NCBI GenBank assembly: GCA_015067385.1
Contig: SVMP01000111.1
Coordinates: 1-6,997 of the forward strand
Direction of reading: 5' to 3'
Length of the DNA stretch: 6,997 nt
Origin: Oscillospiraceae bacterium
GTDB taxonomy: Bacteria > Bacillota > Clostridia > Oscillospirales > UBA644
Of this stretch, positions 1-5,708 are shown in pieces (position 1 is the first letter of the stretch; every line of letters starts with the position of its first letter). A model generated the notes under the pieces. That model was given only the letters and a program-made list of their open reading frames with translations, was not told the origin of the DNA and made no database searches. The position numbers were made by a program, and so were the translations under genes.

Positions 1-2
1 AG

Positions 3-194
3 TGGAATGGCAAAACGACAGAAAATGTTATTGAACCGCCTAAGGAACATACACAGCGAGAACAAGAACGTCTTATTCTTATGCTGCACTGCATGACCTA
101 TCTCGTGCGACACTATGCCAGCTGCCGCAATCGAAGACTGCTCACACACGTCGTCGGACATAATAATAATCTCCTTATTAATAATTTTATGTAA
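3..194 (+). CDS. Possible 3' end of an unrecognised gene (partial)
   Basis: This frame is open from the window edge to a TAA at 192-194, giving 63 residues with no start needed inside the window. The visible part begins WNGKTTENVIEPPKEHTQ, then has a Glu/Arg-rich stretch, a hydrophobic LILMLHCMTYLV segment, and a His/Asn-rich end. I do not recognise a family. Support for coding is modest: the frame stays open, it ends just before a perfect hairpin at 197-225, and it converges on the penicillin-binding protein gene as a neighbouring gene would. An open frame this short can arise by chance, and the other plus frames close within the first 100 bases. The sequence upstream of the window would settle it. 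Confidence 0.35.
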   Translation, partial: WNGKTTENVIEPPKEHTQREQERLILMLHCMTYLVRHYASCRNRRLLTHVVGHNNNLLINNFM

Positions 195-196
195 CT

Positions 197-225
197 TAGG
201 TCCGTCCGTAAAACAAACGGACCTA
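197..225. terminator. Bidirectional hairpin terminator between convergent genes
   Basis: TAGGTCCGT (197-205) and ACGGACCTA (217-225) form a perfect 9-bp stem with an 11-base loop. On the plus strand it is followed by the T-rich TTATTTTT-like run from 226, so it can end the gene at 3-194. It also lies 5 bases past the stop codon of the minus-strand penicillin-binding protein gene. The minus-strand side lacks a strong U-run, so termination in that direction may be weaker. Confidence 0.7.
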
Positions 226-229
226 TTAT

Positions 230-3200
230 TTACTGTGCAGGGGTCGAAGGATCGGCTTCACCTGTTGAATAGAATGGATAAAGCGCAGGATCCGAATATT
301 TTCGCTGACCGCTCTCATCAAAAAGATCAGGGTAAAGTTCGTTTAAAGTTGTACCTTCTACAATTATCTTGCCGCCTGTAATATTAAAAATCTGACGGGA
401 AAGTTCAACATCTTTTTCATGATTAAGCTTTGTTTCAAGATCTTTTGGTGATATGAGTGCAGCGGGAAGAGATGCACCTTCATACGTTTCATCATCTGTG
501 TTACCCAGGGAGAATTTTGCGGAATAATAATGTGCGCCGTCAATTCCGTGAAGGGAACAGATACAGTTTTTATATTTTGACTTTGTGCTGTTGGGAAGAG
601 TCGGATATTCTCCTTCGGGCACCATATAAGTGTAGACGGGAAGCGTCTGACTGTTATAAAGTATCTGTGTATTTGACAAAGGAGGACAAATATATTCAGA
701 GTCTCCGGTACGGATATAAACATACGGATAACTACGCATTATATCTCTGAAAGTTGCAAGTTTTGCACTCGGACAATATTCGCAGGCGATCTGTCCCGAT
801 TCAGAACATATATAAAGTTGATGATGAACATCGCATGTTTCGGTCGGTTGTGTACCGCTTTTGAATTTACCTGTTTTAACTGTTGAGGAACCTGATGGGT
901 CTGAGGAGCAATAAGGTCCCGGAAGTTTTCCGCTGACGGAACAATATGAAGAAGTTACAATACCATCCGGGACAACAAATTCAGCCTCTGTTATTCCCCT
1001 ATTTTCATGAACAAACTTCATAACCTCATGCCACATACGGATATGCTCTGTGTTTTCTGTCGTACCGTATGTGCTCTTATCGTATCCCCACCAAATACCT
1101 GCAAGATAATACGGGGTATAGCCAATAAACCAACGGTCGTTAAACGATGAAGTCGTACCCGATTTTCCTGCGGTATCGATAAAAATACCTTCATCGGAAT
1201 TATAAAGGTTTGCAACCGCACTCGAACCGACGGTTACGGCACGTTGCAGAATGTCCGTTATAAGATATGCAGTCTGAGGAGTGAAAACGATCGAACGGTC
1301 CACATCGTTTTCAAGAATGATCTTTCCGTCGTATGTTTCTACACGAGTTACACATCTTGAAGCCGAATAAATACCGGCATTGGCAAAAACAGTATACGCA
1401 GAGACCATTTCCTGAACAGTAACACCGTAGGTCAATGATCCGACGCTTAACGGCGCGGTATTCATGTCGGCATCAACAAGACTGGAAAGACCGAGCATAT
1501 TTTTTGCAAAGTTAAAGCTGTCTTCAACACCTACGAGGTTAAGAACTCTCGCAGAAGGAGCGTTGTAGGAGTTTGAAAGTGCGATCTTAATATCTACGGT
1601 TCCTCTGTATTTTCTGTCATAGTTAAGAGGCCAACTGTTATAAGATGTATAGATAAGAGTTGAAAGATCGTACTGTTCTGCAATATCGAAACTTGTATAC
1701 TCTTCATATTTCGTTTTACCGTCAATATTGATCTGAATGGGAGCATCATCAATTGCGGTAGCCGCTGTAATGAGATTCTGCTCTATAGCAGGACCGTAAA
1801 CGGTAAGCGGTTTAATGGACGAACCGGGCTGACGTTTTGACATAGTAACTCGGTTAAGGCCCAACGCTTCTTTCTTCTCACCTCGACCGCCTATAATGGC
1901 AAGCACGTTGCCTGTTTTGGGGTCCTCAAGCAAGAAAGCAACCTCCTGTTTAGGAGCATCGGATTCAAGAGAAGCAAGATAATCTGCTTCTTCGGTATAG
2001 AAGTTTTCCTCGTTAGAAAAATAATCTTCGCAGAATTGTTGAACAACAGGATCTACCGTAGTGTAGATACGAAGACCCGAGGTATATATATAATCGATAG
2101 CATATGAACGAGTATATCCCTTTTGAACCATAAGTTCTTCGATAAGCCATTCAAATACAAGGTCTGTAAAATAAGACTGAACACCTGAAGATGAACCGGT
2201 GGAAGAAGCATTTCTGCCTATGAGAACGATTTCCTGATTTCTCGCAGCATCATACTCTTCTTTTGTCAACATTTTCTGATCGTACATTTCATATAAGATA
2301 TGAAGACGTCTTTCTTTGTTGTTATCAAGGCTTATATAAGGATTATAATAGGAAGGCCAGTTTGTAACAGCTACAATGGTTGCGCATTCTGCTGCAGTCA
2401 GATCTTTAGGTTCTTTTCCGAAATAAGATTTGGCTGCGGTATAAATACCTTCATATTGATAACCGAAGTTTACTGTATTAAGATAATATTCCAGTATTTG
2501 ATCTTTATTGTATTTTCTTTCAATATAATAAGCACGTAGTATTTCTTTAAATTTACGCTGAATACCTGCGGCACCCTGAACAGCATTATCTTTTGTTATA
2601 ACCTTTATTAGCTGCTGTGTCAATGTTGAACCGCCGGCACCTATTTCAGACCTGCCAAGAACACGGTCGATAACGTAACGGATCGTCGCTTTTACAGTAG
2701 TAATAAGGTCAACACCGTTATGTTCATAGAAACGTTTATCCTCAATAGCAATGGTTGCATCAAGAAGATCCTGCGGCATATCGTTTATTGATACCCAAAC
2801 GCGATTCGCATTACTGTAAAGCTCTTCGTAAACAACTATCTCTCCCGATGGATCGGTAGCAAGGATCTGAGAGGTATAGTCTATTTCAAGATTTGCGAGT
2901 TTGGCATCGAGTTCGGGGTCGGAGAAGGAATAGATCAAAGTAACACCCAAACCAACGCCGAGAACAGCAAAGACACCGCCCGTAAGTATCCAAAAGAAAA
3001 TAAATGACCAAAGTCCACCAAGCAAGCGAACAAAAAACGGTTTTTTCTTTCTGTATTTATCAGGATTTTTTTCCCAAAGCGGTCTGTCGTCCTCAACGAC
3101 CTCAACACTGCTCTTTTTTTTCTTTTTAACAACAGGAGACTTATCAGAAACCGAAGGTTGATCCGGAACCGTCAAGGAAACGGGGGCTTCTTCGTTTGCA

Positions 3201-3748
3201 GCCTCCCCTTCTGTTTGATCTTCCTTTTCAGGTATTAATTCTTCTGCATGTTCGGATTCAAGACGAGCTCTGCGGAGTGCTCTGGGGCCTAATGAGGAGA
3301 CGGCATCCGTAGAAGAAGATACATCATCAGATAAATTATCTTCATTGTTCAACGGCGCTTTTGCATCCTGAGGCTCTGTAGCAGAAGAAGCTTTTTCGTC
3401 CGAAAAAGAATAGGCATAATAATCTCTTGAGAATTCGTCCCGATAATCTTCAAAGTCATCACCGGAACGAGAGTTTTCAATCAAACCATTCTCAGAATCC
3501 GACTTATCTTTAAGCTCATCGGAAGAAGGCATCTCAATATTATTGTAATTAAGATCGGACGATTCCGCAAATTTGTTCTCGTTTGATTGAGAAATATTCG
3601 AGTTATCGTGTACGGTACTGTTTTCAGAATTACTGTTCGGAGTTTTAACAACAGGTTGTTTTTTACCAAACAGAGAACGAAAATTATCCGCTATTTCCGA
3701 TAAAACTGTTTTATCGGTTTTTTTTCCATGTTTTCCTATGTTTCTCAT
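230..3748 (-). CDS. Class A penicillin-binding protein (bifunctional peptidoglycan glycosyltransferase/transpeptidase, PBP1A type)
   Basis: This enzyme polymerises lipid II into glycan strands and cross-links their peptides outside the membrane. Counting from the ATG at 3748 (1172 residues), residues 1-234 are an acidic, low-complexity cytoplasmic segment with a KKKKK run near 208. A membrane helix follows at about 243-273. The GT51 glycosyltransferase spans about 297-475: EDKRFYEHNG with catalytic Glu336, GGSTLTQQ at 372-379, then RKFKEILRAYYIERKY. The transpeptidase spans about 600-910: SSIK (nucleophile Ser643, Lys646), SYN (727-729) and KSGTT (862-866). The 935-1172 tail has nine cysteines. 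All catalytic motifs are intact. The protein is longer than typical class A enzymes because of both ends. The start is uncertain: an in-frame TTG at 3766 would add six residues, and neither start has a strong ribosome binding site; I prefer ATG. It has its own promoter. The family call is secure; which PBP1 paralogue it is remains inferred. Confidence 0.96.
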   Translation of the reverse strand: MRNIGKHGKKTDKTVLSEIADNFRSLFGKKQPVVKTPNSNSENSTVHDNSNISQSNENKFAESSDLNYNNIEMPSSDELKDKSDSENGLIENSRSGDDFEDYRDEFSRDYYAYSFSDEKASSATEPQDAKAPLNNEDNLSDDVSSSTDAVSSLGPRALRRARLESEHAEELIPEKEDQTEGEAANEEAPVSLTVPDQPSVSDKSPVVKKKKKSSVEVVEDDRPLWEKNPDKYRKKKPFFVRLLGGLWSFIFFWILTGGVFAVLGVGLGVTLIYSFSDPELDAKLANLEIDYTSQILATDPSGEIVVYEELYSNANRVWVSINDMPQDLLDATIAIEDKRFYEHNGVDLITTVKATIRYVIDRVLGRSEIGAGGSTLTQQLIKVITKDNAVQGAAGIQRKFKEILRAYYIERKYNKDQILEYYLNTVNFGYQYEGIYTAAKSYFGKEPKDLTAAECATIVAVTNWPSYYNPYISLDNNKERRLHILYEMYDQKMLTKEEYDAARNQEIVLIGRNASSTGSSSGVQSYFTDLVFEWLIEELMVQKGYTRSYAIDYIYTSGLRIYTTVDPVVQQFCEDYFSNEENFYTEEADYLASLESDAPKQEVAFLLEDPKTGNVLAIIGGRGEKKEALGLNRVTMSKRQPGSSIKPLTVYGPAIEQNLITAATAIDDAPIQINIDGKTKYEEYTSFDIAEQYDLSTLIYTSYNSWPLNYDRKYRGTVDIKIALSNSYNAPSARVLNLVGVEDSFNFAKNMLGLSSLVDADMNTAPLSVGSLTYGVTVQEMVSAYTVFANAGIYSASRCVTRVETYDGKIILENDVDRSIVFTPQTAYLITDILQRAVTVGSSAVANLYNSDEGIFIDTAGKSGTTSSFNDRWFIGYTPYYLAGIWWGYDKSTYGTTENTEHIRMWHEVMKFVHENRGITEAEFVVPDGIVTSSYCSVSGKLPGPYCSSDPSGSSTVKTGKFKSGTQPTETCDVHHQLYICSESGQIACEYCPSAKLATFRDIMRSYPYVYIRTGDSEYICPPLSNTQILYNSQTLPVYTYMVPEGEYPTLPNSTKSKYKNCICSLHGIDGAHYYSAKFSLGNTDDETYEGASLPAALISPKDLETKLNHEKDVELSRQIFNITGGKIIVEGTTLNELYPDLFDESGQRKYSDPALYPFYSTGEADPSTPAQ
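3697..3725 (+). terminator. Terminator-like hairpin with T8, antisense inside the PBP gene
   Basis: On the plus strand CCGATAAAA (3697-3705) and TTTTATCGG (3709-3717) form a perfect 9-bp stem, followed at once by eight Ts (3718-3725). This has the form of an intrinsic terminator, but it lies within codons of about residues 8-18 of the minus-strand penicillin-binding protein gene. It would stop transcription running antisense towards the gene's start. In the sense mRNA the same bases make a hairpin just after the start codon, preceded by an A-run. The stem is AT-rich, so its activity is uncertain. Confidence 0.45.
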
Positions 3749-3781
3749 TATTCTTTCGTTGATCAATCATTATAATGTTTC

Positions 3782-3810
3782 TTTACCGCTTAAGAAAAAT
3801 TAACGGTAAA
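3782..3810 (-). promoter_or_regulatory. Hairpin in the PBP mRNA leader
   Basis: TTTACCG-C-TTAA (3782-3793) and TTAACGGTAAA (3800-3810) pair over 11 bp with one bulged base and a six-base loop. With the -10 box at 3825-3830, transcription should begin near 3818, so the hairpin starts within about 8 bases of the mRNA 5' end and finishes 33 bases before the ATG. There is no U-run after it, so it is not a terminator. A role in protecting the 5' end or affecting translation is inferred. Confidence 0.5.
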
Positions 3811-3824
3811 CCTATACATAATAT

Positions 3825-3853
3825 ATTATAACTCATTTCTTCGAATTTTTCAA
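3825..3853 (-). promoter_or_regulatory. SigA-type promoter of the PBP gene
   Basis: Reading the minus strand, TTGAAA (3853-3848) and a perfect TATAAT (3830-3825) are separated by exactly 17 bases. This is a near-consensus housekeeping promoter, predicting a start near 3818 and a leader of about 70 bases. It lies 123 bases beyond the end of mazF, so the penicillin-binding protein gene need not depend on mazF transcription. Confidence 0.8.
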
Positions 3854-3975
3854 GTACCTTTTTGATAATATTTTAAATTTACACAAATTACCGAATCTCT
3901 GTTTCATTTCAACCTATTAATTATTAAAAAAGCCTAATTCCGATGTAAAACATGTGTAATAAACAAATAAATTGA

Positions 3976-4353
3976 TTAAGCATTTTCCTCAACTGAATTA
4001 ACTTCATCATTAAGCCCGAAACTTACAAACAACGCTTTATTAACATCTGACATTTTGTTTTCATTAAGATGTCCCATACGTTCTTTCAGCCGTTGCTTGT
4101 CTATCGTTCTTATTTGTTCAAGAAGAATGATGGAATCTTTTGCAAGCCCATACTCCCTTGCATCAACTTCAATATGTGTGGGCAAATGCGATTTGTTAAG
4201 TTTGCTTGTTATAGCCGCAGCAATAACAGTCGGACTGTGTCTGTTGCCTATATCGTTTTGAACAATAAGTACAGGCCGTATCCCACCCTGTTCCGATCCT
4301 ACAACGGGAGAAAGATCCGCATAATAAATATCGCCCCGTTTTATCGATGACAT
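3976..4353 (-). CDS. mazF: MazF/EndoA-family endoribonuclease toxin (no adjacent antitoxin)
   Basis: This 125-residue protein matches the MazF/PemK family of sequence-specific mRNA interferases, which cleave single-stranded mRNA in the cytoplasm and are normally held inactive by a small antitoxin. From memory it is very close to B. subtilis EndoA (NdoA). Shared stretches are KRGDIYYADLSPVVGSEQGG near the N-terminus, RPVLIVQNDIGNRHSPTVI, and LLEQIRTIDKQRL at about 78-90. The conserved basic and acidic positions of the fold are present and the length is normal for the family, with a few extra polar residues at the end. A good ribosome binding site supports the ATG at 4353. The usual EndoAI-like antitoxin gene would precede it, but the 239 bases upstream hold no such frame and lead to a divergent gene. 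The enzyme call is firm; a free-standing toxin role is an inference. Confidence 0.95.
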   Translation of the reverse strand: MSSIKRGDIYYADLSPVVGSEQGGIRPVLIVQNDIGNRHSPTVIAAAITSKLNKSHLPTHIEVDAREYGLAKDSIILLEQIRTIDKQRLKERMGHLNENKMSDVNKALFVSFGLNDEVNSVEENA

Positions 4354-4360
4354 ATAAAAA

Positions 4361-4368
4361 CCACCTTT
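4361..4368 (-). promoter_or_regulatory. Ribosome binding site of mazF
   Basis: The minus strand reads AAAGGTGG here, 7 bases before the ATG at 4353. It fixes the start of mazF. Confidence 0.8.
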
Positions 4369-4403
4369 ATAATGCTAAAAGTTCTGTTTTTAAAATGCCG
4401 TTT

Positions 4404-4525
4404 TTGACAAAAATTATTCATTTGCATACGCAAAAACAATATAATTGTTTAACATTGACAAAAATATAATCACATATAGCCGTCGGTTTGTTAATAATTG
4501 TCTGAATTTACATCTTGACAAAAAA
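4404..4525 (+). repeat. Three copies of TTGACAAAAA in the divergent intergenic region
   Basis: TTGACAAAAA occurs at 4404-4413, 4455-4464 and 4515-4524, at spacings of 51 and 60 bases. The third copy is the -35 box of the promoter at 4515-4543. The first two have no good -10 box at normal spacing. They could be remnants of alternative promoters, RNA polymerase decoys or regulator sites, or chance in AT-rich DNA. Confidence 0.4.
4421..4450. promoter_or_regulatory. Two adjacent palindromes, candidate operators
   Basis: TTTGCATACGCAAA (4421-4434) is a 14-bp palindrome with one mismatched pair, and AAACAATATAATTGTTT (4434-4450) is a perfect 7+3+7 inverted repeat; they abut. They lie between mazF and the divergent surface-protein gene, 65-95 bases upstream of the latter's -35 box. 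Short palindromes in such a position are typical of operators, but I cannot name a regulator. Confidence 0.35.
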
Positions 4526-4543
4526 TCTTTTTTAGTGTAAAAT
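4515..4543 (+). promoter_or_regulatory. SigA-type promoter of the first surface-protein gene
   Basis: A perfect TTGACA (4515-4520) and TAAAAT (4538-4543, five of six consensus bases) are separated by 17 bases. Transcription should begin at about 4550, giving a leader of about 43 bases. The strong match fits the codon bias of the gene it serves. Confidence 0.85.
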
Positions 4544-4550
4544 ACAATCA

Positions 4551-4567
4551 AAGAGAAATCTTCTCTT
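4551..4567 (+). promoter_or_regulatory. Hairpin at the 5' end of the surface-protein mRNA
   Basis: AAGAGAA (4551-4557) and TTCTCTT (4561-4567) form a perfect 7-bp stem with a three-base loop. It sits almost exactly at the predicted transcription start and 7 bases before the ribosome binding site. Hairpins this close to a 5' end are known to lengthen mRNA life in Gram-positive bacteria; that role here is inferred. Confidence 0.5.
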
Positions 4568-4574
4568 GAAATCT

Positions 4575-4582
4575 AAAAGGAG
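4575..4582 (+). promoter_or_regulatory. Ribosome binding site deciding the start at 4593
   Basis: AAAAGGAG lies 10 bases before the ATG at 4593. An in-frame TTG at 4566 would place this site inside the coding region and spoil the signal peptide, so 4593 is the start. Confidence 0.85.
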
Positions 4583-4592
4583 TGAAAATCTC

Positions 4593-5606
4593 ATGAAAAA
4601 AATTCTCGTAGCAGTTGTAACTGTTGCAATGATGATCTCCCTTATGGTTCCCGCATTTGCAGAAGTTTATGCAGGCGAAGGCGAAATCATTCCCGAACTC
4701 ATCAAAGTTCCCATGGCTACATCCAAACCCGTTATTGACGGTGTTATCGAAGAAGCTTTCTGGGGCGAATCTTTCATCACCGCTAACGGTACTTCCCGTG
4801 CTGATGAATCCGCTTTTATCAACCCTGACGATGGTTCTTACCTCGATCACGAAGCTGCTCCCTATGCAAACTCTGAATTCTTCTTCAGATGGGATGAACA
4901 GTACATTTACATGGCTGTTAAAGTAAGCAAACCTTACGAATCCGCTGTTGATGAATACGCAGCTTGGGGTGCTGACACTGACGGTATCCAGGTTTACTTT
5001 GGTCTCGATGACGGCGACGGCGACATGTACAATGACCCCCACTGCCAGTTCTGGGTCAACTCCAACGCAGAATGCACTGAAGCTTATGCTCAGGTATTCG
5101 AACAGTCCATGCCCGACGCTGCTGACAACGCAACTGCATCTGATCTTATGCTCGCAGCTGTAGCTCAGGACGGTCTTTACACCATCTACGAAGTAGCTCT
5201 TCCCCTTTCCGAAGCTCTCGGTTCTGAAGGCGCTCTCAATGATGAATACCTCTTCTCTCTCGCATTCTTCTTTGGTGGCGGTACATACGGCTACCAGGTA
5301 GGTCAGTCTGTTTTCTGGGCAGAAAAAACTCCCCTTAACAGCCCGATGCTCGTTTTCTCTGAAGCTCTCGCAGTTGAAGAAGAACCCGAAGCTACTGAAC
5401 CCGAAGTAACCGAACCCGAAGTAACCGAACCTGAAGTAACCGAACCCGAAGTTACTGAACCCGAAGTTACTGAACCCGAAGTTACTGAAGAACCCGAAGT
5501 TACTCCCGCTCCTTCCAACCCCTCTACTGCTGACGTAAGCGTTCTCTTCTACGCTCTCGCAGCTATCTCCGCTATCGGCGGCATCTCTGTTTTCAAGAGA
5601 AAATAA
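4593..5606 (+). CDS. Secreted, wall-anchored protein with CBM9/DOMON-like domain (first paralogue)
   Basis: This 337-residue protein is probably exported, anchored to the wall by a sortase, and binds a ligand such as carbohydrate. A signal peptide covers residues 1-23, with cleavage expected after VPAFA. A beta-sandwich domain of the CBM9/DOMON-like kind spans about 36-258. Its hallmarks are KPVIDGVIEEAFWGE (45-59), FFFRWDEQYIYMAVKV (96-111), DGIQVYF (130-136) and TIYEVALPLSEALG (197-210). An Asp-rich loop at 139-148 could bind calcium. A (EPEVT)n stalk follows at 264-304, then the sorting signal: NPSTAD (309-314), a hydrophobic helix (315-334) and KRK. NPSTAD is a variant sortase motif. Every Leu codon I read is CTC or CTT and most Pro codons are CCC, suggesting high expression. 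It has its own promoter and terminator, and a tandem paralogue follows 102 bases on. The fold call is by pattern only; ligand and sortase are unknown. Confidence 0.88.
   Translation: MKKILVAVVTVAMMISLMVPAFAEVYAGEGEIIPELIKVPMATSKPVIDGVIEEAFWGESFITANGTSRADESAFINPDDGSYLDHEAAPYANSEFFFRWDEQYIYMAVKVSKPYESAVDEYAAWGADTDGIQVYFGLDDGDGDMYNDPHCQFWVNSNAECTEAYAQVFEQSMPDAADNATASDLMLAAVAQDGLYTIYEVALPLSEALGSEGALNDEYLFSLAFFFGGGTYGYQVGQSVFWAEKTPLNSPMLVFSEALAVEEEPEATEPEVTEPEVTEPEVTEPEVTEPEVTEPEVTEEPEVTPAPSNPSTADVSVLFYALAAISAIGGISVFKRK
5382..5504 (+). repeat. 15-bp tandem repeat encoding EPEVT units
   Basis: Residues 264-298 are one EPEAT and six EPEVT units in direct tandem, followed by an extra Glu and a final EPEVT. 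The DNA unit is 15 bp. The wobble bases form blocks: three units end GTAACC and the next three end GTTACT, which suggests duplication of neighbouring units. It probably makes an extended acidic stalk or wall-spanning spacer. Confidence 0.9.
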
Positions 5607-5619
5607 TCAGTAGATAATT
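5487..5619 (+). repeat. 133-bp 3' block shared with the second paralogue (copy 1)
   Basis: The last 40 codons including the stop, plus 13 bases beyond it, match 6552-6684 with only three differences, all at third codon positions. The block encodes EEPEVTPAPSNPSTAD, the anchor helix and KRK, and ends with TCAGTAGATAATT. The rest of the two genes is much more diverged at silent sites. Confidence 0.9.
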
Positions 5620-5624
5620 GGTTT

Positions 5625-5658
5625 CAAAGGTATAGCTTCGGCTATACCTTTGATTTTT
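5625..5658 (+). terminator. Intrinsic terminator after the first surface-protein gene
   Basis: CAAAGGTATAGC (5625-5636) and GCTATACCTTTG (5641-5652) form a perfect 12-bp stem closed by a stable TTCG tetraloop, followed by ATTTTT. This is a strong terminator between the two paralogues. Confidence 0.9.
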
Positions 5659-5693
5659 AAATCACATAAGGTATCAAGGATTTCAATCTAATT

Positions 5694-5699
5694 AAGGAG
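5694..5699 (+). promoter_or_regulatory. Ribosome binding site of the second surface-protein gene
   Basis: AAGGAG lies 9 bases before the ATG at 5709 and fixes that start. I see no convincing promoter between the terminator at 5625-5658 and this site. Confidence 0.85.
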
Positions 5700-5708
5700 T
5701 AGTACATT

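Noticed and set aside
115..381. An 88-residue plus-strand frame running into the PBP gene
   Set aside because: Most of it lies antisense to the PBP gene's 3' end and it crosses the terminator hairpin at 197-225.
3391..3408. Perfect palindrome CTTTTTCG-TC-CGAAAAAG inside the PBP gene
   Set aside because: It lies in low-complexity coding sequence with a two-base centre and no T-run. Chance is the simpler explanation.
3711..3770. A 19-codon minus-strand frame from an ATG at 3770, overlapping the PBP start out of frame
   Set aside because: It has no ribosome binding site, and its Lys/Asn/Arg-rich content simply reflects the A-rich sequence. A translational coupling role is possible but nothing supports it.
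4566..4592. TTG start extending the first surface protein by nine residues
   Set aside because: It would put the ribosome binding site inside the gene and a charged stretch ahead of a good signal peptide.
4548..5042. A 164-residue minus-strand open frame opposite the first surface-protein gene
   Set aside because: It is antisense to a gene with a signal peptide, ribosome binding site and strong codon bias, and its translation is Val/Phe/Cys-rich with no family resemblance. It is also not a plausible antitoxin for mazF.
5687..5692. TCTAAT as a -10 box for the second surface-protein gene
   Set aside because: It lies one base before the ribosome binding site, so transcription would begin within or past that site, and no matching -35 box is present.
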